Of a DNA stretch of 64,000 bases, positions 46,305 through 58,748 are shown one piece after another. Source of the DNA: Cranoglanis bouderius (taxonomy: Eukaryota > Chordata > Actinopteri > Siluriformes > Cranoglanididae); the NCBI GenBank assembly GCA_023630585.1, contig CM042565.1, forward strand, positions 9,584,513 through 9,648,512, in the 5' to 3' direction. A program made the translations under genes and the position numbers. Each line of letters begins with the position of its first letter. Position 1 is the first letter of the stretch. Under the pieces are notes generated by a model. That model made no database searches. It was not told the origin of the DNA and worked only from the letters and a program-made list of their open reading frames with translations.

Positions 46305-46955
46305 GCGAAGATCAGACTTAGATAGACATAATTAAAAATCACTCAATATTATTTAAGCTGAAGTTGAAGCTGTTTTAAATAGTAATATATAAGCCTGTAA
46401 GTAATGCTCTCTGAGTGGTATGTATAGCTTTTTAGCAACCTGTATTTTAATTTACAGGAGCAGAGACATCATTTACAGATGACTGAACACTTGAGGAATT
46501 TGGGAAATTTTGGTTCATCCGCAGTGTTGGAAAACATGCTCTAATCCTGACTTTATCAAGTAATATAAACTTCTGCAGGGGATGACATGCAGAAATAACA
46601 ACAATTGGGTGTTTCCTGTAGGTTAGACCTTTGGAACTGTCACCAGGAATGTTTTATAACTCAGAAATACATTACCTGGAAACTTATGTTTTCCATTCTG
46701 GGTAAAAATGTCTGTGTGTTATAATGTGCTCAGACCTTTTCTCCTCAACTTATTGTTTAAGTTGAATAACATTTGTAGTTTTTCTGCTTGCTCTGAAAAA
46801 GTTGCTCTGCTTGCGTCTGGTAAATGTTTCCTTAAACCAGGCATAATATTGGTGACAAAAGTGATTGTGACAAAATGTGGTGTTCTATTTCTTTAGAAAA
46901 TTATGCTGGATTAATATTCATACATAGGCAAATTTATAGGCAGTCTATTTATAAT
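46305..46955. other. Intergenic stretch, nothing recognised
   Basis: No repeat family or exon could be assigned. Confidence 0.4.
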
Positions 46956-46959
46956 TATT

Positions 46960-47310
46960 TATATTCATTCATCTTCAGTAACCAATTTATCCTGGTTAGA
47001 TTCGTGGTGGATGCAAAGCCTATGTTGGGAACACTGGCAGGGAATCCATCACAGGTATAATGGACAAGGTTTAAAAAAATTCTATTGAAGGTTTTCACTA
47101 TCACCTATAGGGTGAAGAATACTACACATTTTGTGTTATAACAGCAATTTACTGTAGCCAATCAGCCTACTGCCATGTTTTTGGGAGGTGGGAAGAAACC
47201 AACACAAGGATACAAGAAGAACATGCAGAGAAACTTCACAGAGACAGACCTCAGGACCGAACCTGGGACCTAGGAGGTGTGAGGTGGCAACACTACCCAA
47301 GAACTCCTTA
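46960..47310. repeat. SINE-like interspersed repeat
   Basis: 'tcatcttcagtaaccaattt', 'atcctggttagattcgtggt' and later 'gccaatcagcctactgccat', 'gttttt', 'ggaggtgggaagaaacc', 'tgaggtggcaacactaccc'. Same family as 12625-13602. Positions about 47060-47145 look inserted or diverged. Confidence 0.75.
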
Positions 47311-47509
47311 AATTCTTAATTTTATAAATACTGGTAAACTATATTTTCAATGTAAAGTAAATGTTTTGAGGGTTGTAAAATGAACCATTGTGTGTTACTC
47401 TTACAAAACAACTATACATTTAGTAACATTTAACAATACTGTTCAATAACTCATAGCTAGGTGGCAGGAATGAATGACTACATTATATGGCAAAAAGAAC
47501 TGGAATGCA

Positions 47510-47650
47510 TGGAATTTTGACTGTGCCCCAGGCCTCCTTGGCAGAGTTCCTGACTTCACTAATGCTCTTATAGCTGAAAGGATAAATCCCCATAGCCACG
47601 TTCCAAAATCTAGTGCAAAGTCTTCCCTGAAGAGTGGAGGTTATTATAAC
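47510..47650 (+). mobile_element. Tc1-like transposon fragment
   Basis: 'tgccccaggcctccttggca', 'cttcactaatgctcttatag' and 'gagtggaggttattataaca' are the C-terminal region of the same family as 22355-22560, in the opposite orientation. Confidence 0.7.
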
Positions 47651-47659
47651 AGCAAAGTA

Positions 47660-48180
47660 TATAACAAATATACTATATTAATACTTGTCACTCCTACTGA
47701 CTACTAATAAATACAGTGAGATTACTCAATAGGTAATAATAAAGTAATGGTTTCGTAGTTCATTATGAATATACCATAATTACTGATTATAATATCTCAT
47801 GGAGAACTATTAGCAAACTACTAATTAACTATTAATGAGATGGAACCACATGGAAGAACTACTAGCTGATGCAAAGTAGCCTCCTCCAATACACCAGTAT
47901 CTGTAATATAAATGTCTTTATTATTTATTATAATCAGAGGAGGCAGACATCAACCCCATATTCACCACTCTCCCTTCTGGGACCTCTTTGTTGCAGTATG
48001 AGCCGATTTACACACAGCACACAAGTTAAATCCCTACTGTCTAGTAGAATATATTTCTCACCTCCCATCATTCTTTAAAGTATATTTAACAGTGTTCCTT
48101 CTGAAAAATCACATTCACAAATAAATGGCTTACTTCATCACAGTTGTAAAGAGTGGTTTGAGTTACTGTAGTCTTCCTGT
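47660..48180. other. Intergenic stretch, nothing recognised
   Basis: AT-rich sequence without supported gene or repeat. Confidence 0.35.
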
Positions 48181-48184
48181 CAGC

Positions 48185-48502
48185 TCAAACCAGTCTGGAT
48201 GTTCCACTCTAACCTCTCATCAACAAGGTCCGCTGAACTGCCACTCACTGGATGTTTTTTGTTTTTCACACCACCCTGTGTAAACTCTACAGACTGCTGT
48301 GCATGAAAATCCCAGATCAGAGACCCCTTCTGGCATCAAAAACCATGGCACAGTCAAAGTTACTGAAATCACATTTTCCCCATTCTGATGTTTGATGTGA
48401 AAATTAACTGAAGCTCTTGACCTGTATCTGCATGATTTTATGCACTGCAGTGTTGCAGCATGTGAACAGGTGTTCCTAATAAAGTGGTCTGTGAGTGTAG
48501 GT
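48185..48502. mobile_element. DNA-transposon-derived repeat, right part
   Basis: It ends with 'gtgttcctaataaagtggtc' and 'tgtgagtgta', inverted relative to the end at 29851. The body has 'ccattctgatgtttgatgtg' and 'aactgaagctcttgacctgt'. The left end is missing. Frames crossing it are not genes. Confidence 0.65.
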
Positions 48503-49055
48503 GATAAAATAGTACATGTATTACTTATTTGTTCCTGCTTAATCCCTGCATACTTATGAGCTTTTGATTTCAAAATCATTACTAAACATGTGTCCTCATT
48601 TTGCTTCATGTTAAGCAAATCAAAATAAAGTTGCAATTAGTTTATAGTAAATTTCTTTATGAAACAGAAATCAGTATTCCATATTGTCTGGAGTATATGC
48701 TACTTTTATAATGGCACTTTCAATTTTTTTTATTATTTTTTTTTTTTATTAATGTGTTAAAACAGTCTGTATTGCATTATACAATGCAACATGACATTTC
48801 CCTTGGCATGACAGCATTAATAACCAAAGCAGTATGACGTACAAAACATTACTGTGCATGACTGTAATAAAAGCGGTCTGACGTTACAGAAATAAGAGCT
48901 TCTTTTTAGCTGGCAAGTACAGTAACTGAACTATTTTTAGCTGATTCTCCATTAGTCAGTCAACACAGGCTTGCACAAGAAAAAAATGGGAAATTTTGTT
49001 AAATTCATATAGTATCTCAGAAATTCAAGATAAACAATGAGCACTAAATAAAATA
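48503..49055. other. Intergenic stretch, nothing recognised
   Basis: AT-rich with T runs near 48726-48750; no gene or repeat family assigned. Confidence 0.35.
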
Positions 49056-49059
49056 TAGC

Positions 49060-50352
49060 TGCAAGCAGCTAATGAGGGGTCAAGCATTACATAGAACTAC
49101 TTTGGGGTAATAAATGACACCAATGTCAGGACATAGCCCTCAAAATAACTTCAAATTTTGTGGTAACACAATCAAGCACTGCAGAGATATGACCTCGCAT
49201 TTTTTCTGGCTATTTCACCGTCAATGTCTGCCATATTAGATTTCAAAAGCAATACATGTCTTTAAAGCCACCATCTCCAAGGAATCACATGACAAATTAA
49301 GACATTATGATTTTAGGTAAAGCAGTTGAATAGTGATGAGCACTAATAATTTATTTTACAGACTGAAATCATTGTAGTGCTTGTAAAACTGAGATTATTC
49401 ATTAATACAGATTTGTTGTTACCTTAACTGTACAGTTTTGGTATGGCTGGACATCTGTTTACTCTTATTATTTTTAAGTGCAATTAAGGCAATATTTAGT
49501 ATGAGTGATTTTCATAATATGATTCATATTGCTTTCAAAGGTGGCCATGGAATTTTCCCGGTCAGCTCAGGCAACGAAATTTTAAAGGCTCTCTTCAGAA
49601 CTCATTATTGAGGTGTCTGCCAAGTTTGGGGCAAAAATGTCAATGCATTGCTGAGATGTAGCAAAACTTGAATAATGGTGGAAATTTAGAAATGGTGGAT
49701 GAAAAATGTTTGCATTGACATGACTCATCATCATGTCAGAAATCAGATGACAGCAGAATTATTTATTTATTCCAAATGGTTCCAAAGTAAATAGCAAAAA
49801 CATAGGTTATCATCTTTTAGTGCCCCTAGTGCTCAAATGATGTGAAAGATTTTGGGGACCCTCGGGGTGCCGTCCCAATAATTTTCAAGTTGCTGTCAAG
49901 ATACAGGTCAGCGTTTTTGAATATCAAAAACCCTTCTGATACCTTTTGTGAAGATTAGTCTCAAGATTAGTCAAATTTGGTGAAAACTTTTAGACCTTTT
50001 TCAAAAAACTCAAAATGGTGGAAAATCCAATACAGTGAAAAAGGACATCACGTGGTCTTGGCATAAATTAATGCGGAAAAAAAAAGAATTTCATTCCTAC
50101 ATCAAACGCTTCAAAAGTTATAAGCAAAAATGTACCTTGAAATTTGACCCAATGGTGGTGCTAGAGGCATTGAGGGGAAGAGACCAAAATTGGTAAAATG
50201 ACTATTGGTACTTTGTCCAATCAGTTTGCCAAATTTCACAACTTTTTACCAGACGGTTTTAGGAGCTGCCATAGACTTCCAACAAAGAAGAAGAAGAAGG
50301 AGAACACAAACAAAAACAATTGGGTTCCAGCACCTTTGGTGCTTGACCCTTA
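49060..50352. repeat. Unassigned 1.3-kb non-coding repeat with paired ends
   Basis: The left side has 'agctgcaagcagct' (a hairpin) followed by 'gaggggtcaagcatt'. The right side has 'agcacctttggtgcttgacc' (a hairpin), giving inverted 'gggtcaagca' and 'tgcttgaccc'. No frame of 60 codons or more is open in the body. The superfamily is not recognised; a non-autonomous DNA element is the likeliest reading. Confidence 0.55.
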
Positions 50353-50764
50353 ATAAATAAATGAACACTAACGTGCTATATTGGTAACTGAATTATAGTG
50401 GTGGTGACAACATGAACACTATGTGTGCACATGTGAGGTACCATAAGATTAGATAAGATTTATTCCTTTCATAACATATCATAAACAAATATTTTATTAA
50501 TAATAAGAACAAAGGGGGGCTTTCCTACTTCTGGTAAAATGAAAAGAAACAACGCAAGTACAGTCCTTTTATGATGCTGTGTAAAGGATATTTTTACATA
50601 TAAAGTTATGTCTGGTGTATAATGTGATGAATTTTTAATGCAACTCGACAAAAAATAAAAATTAAAAAAATAAAAATTTAAAAATTTAAAAATTCCAAAA
50701 AGCCACAGGAGATCTAAATAGTTTAATCACTAAATAGTTTAATCTCAAGAATCTAGCCACAGGA

Positions 50765-52785
50765 GGTCACAAGCCAGTGTACCTTTTGTGCCGGTCCCAA
50801 GCCCAGATAAATAGAGAGGGTTGTGTCAGGAAGGGCATCCGACGTAAAACTTTTGCCAAATTCAATATGCGAATCACTAACATGACTTCCATACCGGATC
50901 GGTCGGGGCCCGGGTTAACAACGACCACCATCGGTGCCGTTGACCAACAGGGCACTGGTGGAAATTGGGCTACTGTTGGTCGAAGAAGGAGAGGAGGAAG
51001 GTGTGTTAGAGGAGGAAGGCGTGTCCGTAGGCAGAGAGAGAAGAGGAAAGGCAGGGGTTTAGGACTGAAAGTAGGGACTTTGAATGTTGGTATGATGACA
51101 GGTAAAGGCAGACAGCTGGTAGATATGATGCAGAGGAGGAAAGTCGACATTCTGTGTGTCCAGGAGACCAGGTGGAAAGGGAGCAAGGCTAGAAGCATTG
51201 GAGCAGGGTTTAAACTGTTTTATCATGGGGTGGACAGGAAGAGAAATGGAATAGGAGTGATCGTGAAGGAGGAGTTTGTGAAGAACGTTCTGGAGGTAAA
51301 GAGAGTGTCAGATAGTCTGAAGAAGATGAGTCTGAAGCTGGAAATTGAAGGTGTGATGTTGAATATTGTTAGTGCTTACGCTCCACAAGTAGGTTGTGAG
51401 CAAGAGGAGAAAGACAGATTCTGGAGCGAACTTGAGGAAGTGATGCAGAGTGTTCCCAGAGGTGAGAGAGTGGTGATAGGGGCAGACTTTAATGGACATG
51501 TTGGTGAAGGGAATAGTGGGGATGAGGAAGTGATGGGCAGGTTTGGTCTTCAGGTAAGGAACCCAGAAGGACAGAGGTTGGTAGACTTTGCTAAAAGTAT
51601 GGAGATGGCTGTGGTGAACACGTACTTTCAGAAGTGGCAGGAACACAGGGTGACATATAAGAGTGGTGGCAGGAGCACACAGGTGGACTATATCTTATGT
51701 AGACACTGTAATCTGATGGAGATTAGCGATTGCAAAGTAGTGGTAGGAGAGAGTGTAGCTAGACAGCATAGGATGGTGGTGTGTAAGATGACTCTGGTGG
51801 TGAGGAAGATGAAGAGAGCAAAGGCAGAGCAGAAGACAAAGTGGTGGAAGTTGGAAAAGGAAGAGTGCTGTGCGGTTTTCAGGGAGGAGTTGAGACAGGC
51901 TTTAGGTGGTCAGGAGGTGCTTCCAGATGACTGGACTACTACAGCCAAAGTGATCAGGGAGACAGGTAGGAAGGTGCTAGGTGTGTCATCTGGAAGGAGG
52001 AAAGAAGACAAGGAGACTTGGTGGTGGAATGAGGAAGTTCAGGAGGGTATCCAGAAGAAGAGATTAGCTAGGAAGAAGTGGGACAGTGAGAGGACGGAGG
52101 AAAGTAGACAGGAATATAGGGAGATGCAGCGTGAGGTTAAGATAGAGGTGGCAAATGCCAAACAGAAAGCTTATGAGGACATGTATGCAAGGTTAGATAG
52201 TAAGGAAGGTGAGAGGGATTTGTATCGGTTGGCGAGGCAGAGGGATAGAGATGGTAAGGATGTGCAGCAGGTTAGAGTGATTAAAGATAGAGATGGAAAT
52301 GTGTTGACAGGAGGGTGAGGGAAAGATGGAAGGAGTACTTTGAGGAACTGATGAATGAGGAAAATGACAGAGAGAGAAGAGTAGTAGAGGCAAATATTGT
52401 TGAGCAGGAAGTAGAAAGGATTAGCAAGGGTGAAGTTAGGAGAGCTTTGAAGAGGATGAAGAGAGGAAAGGCGGTTGGTCCTGATGACATACCAGTGGAG
52501 GTATGGAAGTGTCTAGGAGAGATGGCAGTAGAGTTTTTAACTAGGTTGTTCAACGAGGTCTTAGAGAGTGAGAGGATGCCTGAGGAATGGAGGAGAAGTG
52601 TTTTGGTGCCGATTTTTAAGAACAAGGGAGATGTGCAGAGTTGTGGAAACTACAGAGGTATTAAGCTGATGAGCCATACAATGAAGTTGTGGGAAAGAGT
52701 AGTGGAAGCAAGGCTAAGGGGAGAAGTGAGCATTTGTGAGCAGCAGTACGGTTTCATGCCAAGAAAGAGCGTGGGTTTTTGTTAA
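50765..52785 (+). mobile_element. RTE-clade LINE, 3' truncated
   Basis: The sequence starts with 'gtgccggtcccaagcccaga' and 'gtcaggaagggcatccgacg', the usual leader of this LINE group. It carries a long frame for the endonuclease and the start of the reverse transcriptase (next entry). It stops inside the reverse transcriptase at about 52772 and is followed by 'tgggtttttgttaaatgtaa' and an unrelated 3' tail (52799-52946). Confidence 0.88.
50777..52785 (+). pseudogene. RTE LINE endonuclease-reverse transcriptase, broken
   Basis: The first frame (50777-52318, 513 residues) holds an apurinic-type endonuclease: 'KVGTLNVGMMTGKGRQLVDM' near residue 94, 'VDILCVQETRWKGSK' with the catalytic E, 'NIVSAYAPQVG', 'VIGADFNGHVG' with the D-x-N motif, and 'HRVTYKSGGRSTQVDYIL'. 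A short deletion at about 52312 shifts the frame. The second frame (52315-52785) holds the reverse transcriptase start: 'GKAVGPDDIPVEVWKCLG', 'VLVPIFKNKGDVQSCGNYRG' and 'QQYGFMPRKS', where it ends. The catalytic YxDD part is absent. In live relatives one protein nicks target DNA and copies the RNA. This copy is recent-looking but dead. Confidence 0.9.
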
Positions 52786-52798
52786 ATGTAAGCCAAAA

Positions 52799-52946
52799 TC
52801 ATCACAGTTAAAAGAACCAAAGACTTAAACTACTTCAGTCTGTGTGCATTGAATTTATTTAATACACGAGTTTCACAATTTGAGTTGAATTACTGAAATA
52901 AATGAACTTTTCCACAAGATTCTAATTTATTGAGATGCACCTGTAC
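52799..52946 (+). repeat. LINE-like 3' tail, copy 2
   Basis: Nearly identical to 1-147. It is attached 3' of the truncated RTE copy and ends at 'gagatgcacctgta', where a Tc1 element starts. Confidence 0.75.
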
Positions 52947-54166
52947 AACACCAATTCCAAAAATGTTGGGATGCTGTGTATAATGTAAATAAAAACAGAA
53001 TGCAATGATTTGCAAATCTCATAAACCCATATGTTCTTCACAGTAGAACATAGAAAACATCAAATGTTTAAACTGTTTAAATGTTTAAAATTTTAAGAAA
53101 AAAATAAGGTAATTTTGAATTTGATGGCTGCAACACGTCAGGACAGGGGCAACAAAAGGCTGGAAAAGTAAGTGTTACTAAAAACAAACAGCTGGAGGAA
53201 AACTTTGCAACTAATTAGGTTAATTGGCAACAGGTCAGTAACATGACTGAGTATAAAAAGAGCATCTTAGAGAGGCAGAGTCTCTCAGAAGTAAAGATGG
53301 GCAGAAATTCGCCAATCTGCGAAAAACTGCGTCTACAAATTTGGGGACAATTTCAGAATAATGTTCAATGTTAAATTGCGAAGACTTTGAATATCTCATC
53401 GTCTACAGTACATATCATCAAAAGATTCCAAGAATCTGGAGAAATCTCTGTGCACAAGGGACAAGGGTGAAAATCAATATTGCATGCCCATGATCTTCAG
53501 GCCCTCAGCTGGCACTGCATTAAAAACAGGTATGATTCTGTAATGGAAATCAATGCATGGGCTCAGAAACACCTTCAGAACTCATTGTCTGTGAACACAG
53601 TTCACTGTGCCATCCACAAATGCAGGTTAAAGCTCTATCATGCAAAAAAGAAGCCATATGTGAACATGACCCAGAAACACTGCCGTCTTCTCTGGGCCAA
53701 AGCTCATTTAAAATGGACTGAGGCAAAGTGGGAAACTGTTTTGTGGTCAGACAAATCGAAATTTGAAATTCTTTTGGAAACCATGGATGGCGCATCCTCT
53801 GGACTAAAGAGGAGAGAGACCATGCAGCTTGTTATCAGCACCCAGTGCAAAAGCCTGCATCTCTGATGGTATGGGGGTGCATTAGTGCCTATGGAATGGG
53901 CAGCTTGCACACCTGGAAAGGCACCATATGCTTCCATCCAGACGACGTCTTTTTCAGGGAAGGCCTTGCATATTTCAGCAAGACAATGCTAAACCACATA
54001 CTGCATCTATTACAACAGCATGGCTACATAGTAGAAGAGTCCGGGTGCTGAACTGGCCTGTCTGCAGTCCAGACCTTTCACAAATTGAAAACATCACATC
54101 ATGAAACAAAAAATACGACAAAGAAGACCCAGGACTGTTGAGCAGCTAGAATCCTGTATCAGACAC
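52946..54166 (+). mobile_element. Tc1-like transposon, left part of a chimera
   Basis: The left end 'caacaccaattccaaaaatg' follows TA; the terminal repeat and family are those of 42462-44019. The transposase is in + frames: 53480-53866 ('KNRYDSVMEINAWAQKHLQN', 'VLWSDKSKFEILLET', first D) and on to about 54150 in shifted frames. It stops at 'gtatcagacac' and runs straight into a different Tc1 family. Confidence 0.88.
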
Positions 54167-54922
54167 AGCCTCTGCAAGACTACAGTTTGCCAATGAGCAT
54201 ATAGGCAAAGACCAGGCCTTTTGGAATAATGTGCTCTGGACAGACGAATCAAAGACAGAGTTGTTTGGCCACAGAAATAGCAGACATGTTTGGCACAGAC
54301 CAAAGACAGCTTTTCAGGAGAAGCACCTCATACCAACTGTTAAGCACAGTGGTGGAAATGTTATGGTTTGGGGTTGCTTTGCTTCCTCAGGGACTAGACA
54401 GCTTGCATTCACTGATTCAACTATGAATTCTGCATCATATCAAAGAGTACCTGAAGATAGTGTGAGGCCATCTGCCCAACAGGATAATGATCCTAAGCAC
54501 ATTGCAAATCCACCATCCAAAATGTTGTGGGGGGATTTGAAACAGTCCGTACATGTAAGAAAACCCTCAAATCTTGTAACTGAAAGAATATTTCATGGAT
54601 GAGTGGTCAAAAATTCCAGCAAGCCAATGTCAGAGACTGGTGGACAATTATGCAAAACACCTACAAGAAGTGATTTCTGCTAAAGGGGGCAATACTAGCT
54701 TCAGAGGCCAAGGGTGTACTTACTTTTTCCACAGAAGAATGTCATATCTATTTATATTTCTGTTGAATAAATGATTGAAAAAGCTTTGTTCAAGTATATC
54801 AACTTTATTAATAGGTACTGTTCAAAGATGGTCAAATGTTTGTCCAAATATGTCAAAAAAGCTATCAATTTCCATGGGGTATACTTATTTTCATTTGGGG
54901 TGTATTTACTTTCATGTGACTG
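54167..54922 (+). mobile_element. Tc1-like transposon, right part of a chimera
   Basis: A different Tc1 family begins inside its transposase: 54231-54602 reads 'NNVLWTDESKTELFGHRNSR' (first D), 'GGNVMVWGCFASSG', 'QQDNDPKHIANPPSKM' (second D), then a shortened C-terminal part. The right terminal repeat ends 'tactttcatgtgactg' before TA (54923-54924). Confidence 0.85.
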
Positions 54923-54929
54923 TATACTA

Positions 54930-55710
54930 TCAATTATGTATGATTTCTGTAAAGCTTACTAACAGCATTAAATGTTAGCAAGCTAGGTTATTACAAAAGG
55001 TCAAACAGCATGTACTTCTGGCCATAATACCACATTTGCAAGCAATGGTCTGCAGCCAAGTTTCAGAATGATTCATTTGTGTTCTCAAGAAATCTGTGTC
55101 AGTGTTTTCAGGTCATATAAGTAGTTTTGGGGGGGGGGGGGTTACTGTGCTGTGTGTATAAATTACAGGATTCAATCTTATATTACATTTTAAAAATAAA
55201 TACTATATTACATTCAAATATTATATTACATATATACTCTCCTGTATATTCCCTTGTATATTTGTATATTTACATATATCAATATAGCATTGTTAAGTTT
55301 GGTTTAGTTTTTTGATGGTTTACCTACATTAACATCTGAAGGTATCTTCACCTTTCTAATTAATAATGTTTATATGATTAGTTGGCTACTATGCTTCCAT
55401 TCTTGATTTAAGAATATATTAGGTTATGGGATTTATAAATATAGTATATATTATAACTTCTGAGCTGTAGTCACTTTCTGCCTTTTATCACAGGAGAAAC
55501 AACACCACAACTCTGTTTATGACACTGTTCATTAGTAAATACCCAACTGAACACTATGTACTTCCATATTTGGATAAAATCTATTCATACATACAAACTG
55601 TACACCTGTACCAACATGATAGATCAAGCTGGTTCTGCAAATCTGGCCCTTGAGGTCCACTGTCCTGCAAAGTTTACCTCCAACCTCAAACTCAATTTTT
55701 ACAGCAGAAT
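54930..55710. other. Intergenic stretch with a G run
   Basis: No gene is supported. It contains an uninterrupted run of about 13 G at 55128-55140 and AT-rich sequence with scattered 'tatatt' motifs. Confidence 0.4.
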
Positions 55711-55714
55711 GCTA

Positions 55715-55985
55715 CTAGAGGGGACTTATTTCTGTCAAAATTTCAGGTTCATATTTGGTCCCCAACCAGAGATATTCAACCTCAAAGTGGGGGAAATTTT
55801 AAAAATTTTAACTCTCGCCCCCATAAAATAAGAGAAGTCTCTAACCTGAAATGTTCTATACTTACACTATACTTACCTTGGTACCCCATAAAAAATTAAG
55901 ACTGAGACTCAAACCCTTCCCATTATAAATTGACCCTAAAAGTGGAACTGTGAGCAATCTTGAGCATTACACTTGGACTTAAGTT
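55715..55985 (-). repeat. Unassigned repeat, inverted relative to 25885-26135
   Basis: Reverse-complement partner of 25885-26135, with 'attataaattgaccctaaaa', 'gtggaactgtgagcaatctt' and 'gagcattacacttgg'. Confidence 0.7.
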
Positions 55986-56117
55986 CTAAGTTTAAGGAAC
56001 AAGAATGTCCAATATATATCCTGAGCCGAGATATTGTGGTTTCTGTAAACAAGCTGTATAACCAAAATGACACAAAGGTGGCTGTTGTAGTTATACCAAG
56101 TAATATAAAAAATATAT

Positions 56118-56190
56118 ACACACACACACACAGACACACACCACACACACACATACATACATATACATACATATACATACATATACAGTG
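56118..56190. repeat. (AC)n and (CATA)n microsatellite
   Basis: An impure AC run passes into 'acatacatatacat' repeats. Confidence 0.9.
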
Positions 56191-56194
56191 GTTT

Positions 56195-57325
56195 TGCAAT
56201 GCCAATACATCAATACATAGAGGTAATCACAAAAAATTTAAAATGGTCAAGCAACCAACTTTGCAATTACTGGACCACTTGAGATGGAATAACCCTTGAC
56301 TTTTAAACATGTCAGTGTGGTTAAACCTCAAATCTGAGGCATTCTGCATGACTAATTCTGCATGACTAAAAGAGATTCTGAACAGAAAGCATTTCAATAA
56401 ACCTCTCTTTATTATGTTCAAGTTTCAGTCATTCAGTATGCATTGCTTAATTTTTTAAACAAGCATCGATTACACAGATGAAGAAAGAAAGACTAAAATG
56501 GGAGAGTAATGGTGTTCACAGGGAAGTAACTGGAGAACAAATGAAATATCACATTAAATATAACTGGACCCATTTTGAGAAACATTTACAAACTTTAGTC
56601 CCACAAACCACACATATGTATATCTTGTCAAAATTACAGCCACACCGAATTCAAATGAAGACACTTCTTAAATAGCCAAGGTCTAAACCAGTTTTTCTGC
56701 CACTGTAAAACAATCTAGCTTCAGGCAATAAAATAAAAACACACAAACACACACAAACACTACCGATTTCATTACAACATTATGTAAATAAGCTATTGTT
56801 AGTGTTCTTTAAATAGCTTCTTCTAGTTGGATGAGATGTAGATAGAAAGAAGAATCGATTAAAAAAAAAAACAACAACAAAAAAGAAAAAACAATGTTAT
56901 TTAGGACACCAGGGAATATTTCATAATCCAGATGCATTTTTAGGGCTACAAAGGCAGAATATTTAAACAGAATGTTTAAATTAGACATCAAATTGGAAAA
57001 CTTAGCCTTTAGACTTCATACAATTGACAATTATTTTTCTCTGAACAGATTATGTCTACACTAAATTTTGTCATCAGTGGGATTTCTTCAATTTACTATG
57101 AAACCCGACCATATAACTACATTTCAAGGTTATCTGTTTTGCCTAAAGCAATTGGAAATTGTAAATGGCTCAAGGAAAGGAAAAGGTAATATGGGATGTA
57201 CATGGAAATGGAAACTGAAAAAGCATTTCCAACTGTTATCATTTTCCTAGATACTCAAACAAAACCATGGAGAAAAAGCAAAACAATGCCCATTGTCATA
57301 TTTCTTGTTGGGAGGTTTGTGGTAG
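56195..57325. other. Intergenic stretch, nothing recognised
   Basis: No coding frame or repeat family is supported; it has A-rich simple sequence near 56863-56890. Confidence 0.35.
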
Positions 57326-57329
57326 AAGT

Positions 57330-57640
57330 AATATTAAACTATAGCATTTTTGAATTCTCAAATCTGATTGGTCACAACAATTCATTCATTTATGCCAGAC
57401 TCTCTACATCATCTAATTATAAACAGATTTAAAAACGTTTAAAAAAATAAATAAATAAAAAATAAAAAAAAACAGCAAGGAGATGTTTATTTAACATTTA
57501 TGGAAAGAGTCTCCAGTGCTTTGTAATTGACTGAGATAACGGTGGTAAAGTAAAGGACGTTACACTGTGGTTTCTCAGTAACAAGTTTTTTTTTTGTGGG
57601 GGGTGGGGGAATCCTAAACAGTTAATGCAATATTTTTGTT
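57330..57640. repeat. MITE-like fragment
   Basis: 'ttgaattctcaaatctgatt' and 'ggtcacaac' at its start and 'atggaaagagtctccagtg' further in match 17430-17720 ('tctcaaatttgattggtcac', 'atggaacgagtctccagtg'). The same two motifs in the same order support one repeat family covering both places. Confidence 0.6.
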
Positions 57641-57644
57641 AAAC

Positions 57645-58748
57645 CCCTTGAATTAAAGCTGAAAGTCTACACTTCAATCACATCTTGATTGCTTCATTTC
57701 AAATCCATTATGGTGGTGTACAAATGGTGAGGCAAAAATGTCCAAATTGTCACTGTCCAAATACTTATGGACCCCACTGAATAATGTATCGTACTTGAAT
57801 TAGGAAAAATTGTAATAGTTGGCAAACTGCAGTGGTACAGGAGGTATACTTCAGGCATGCTGTTAGAGGAAAATAATCCGCTTCAGGTTTGTTGATTATT
57901 TTCAGTTTACAGCACACTTCCTAGTGTTTTATTCCTTTAATAAATATTTATGATGGATTGATGTAAAGAGTGATCCATTATATAACTACTATATAACACA
58001 TCCAAATATATTCTCTCAACAATATGTCTCTTATTCTGATTTGACATAACTTTAACTAAACCTCTGTGGCAAACACAGGTAATGAAAAACATGATACTTG
58101 ATCAATTAATTTAAAAGGAAAGAGAAGGCAATTAGAAAGTCTGATATTTCAATGTTTTTCCTATTACCTTTTCCATTTCTACACGTAGATGTCTTAGTCT
58201 CCTAGTTAGTTTTCAAACTCTGATAGTATTTAGCACTCTTTGATCCTAAATTTGCAATTCAAATATTTATTTTTTCAGTTTTTGAAACAAAACCTGCAGT
58301 GTCGATAATAATCACAAGAATATATCTGATGAGCATCTGAGATGCATAAAGACACAGGTGTCATGAGCAGAAATAGGGTGTTTCTGCATCATATTTATAT
58401 TGTATTATATCTATATTTTGCAGTATCTTGGAAGCTGACATCTTTAAACATATCCTCATGAAATTCCTCATAGTAAGCTGACTTCTTAGGCCTTTTTAAA
58501 TTTATGGGGTAGGAATGAATGAGCTGAACCTAGCTAACACAAAATATTCATGAAGTCCCAGAGTGTTCAGGTCTGTTTGAATAGCTTTGCTCATGCAAAT
58601 TTTCCATTACATTCCCACTCACTAATTTCCCCCCAACAAACCAGACAACAGCATTGAATACATTGAAACTGTGTCTGTAAGGGAGGGTACCATTGCATCT
58701 TCCCATGTGCAACTACCTGTCTGTGCATGTGTGTTTGTGTTTGAGGAT
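57645..58748 (-). other. Probable 3' UTR and downstream flank of sh3glb2
   Basis: It follows the sh3glb2 stop codon on the - strand. 'ttttatt' at 57927-57933 gives AATAAAA on the - strand and is a candidate polyadenylation signal about 0.8 kb past the stop. Other AATAAA-type hexamers exist, so the true end is open. Confidence 0.4.

Noticed and set aside
48220..48636. A 138-residue - strand frame
   Set aside because: It runs through a DNA-transposon-derived repeat also seen at 38860-39060 and carries no known domain.
50767..52625. Pro/Leu-rich frames on the - strand (143, 112 and 114 residues)
   Set aside because: They are the complement of the Lys/Arg/Glu-rich RTE reverse transcriptase region.
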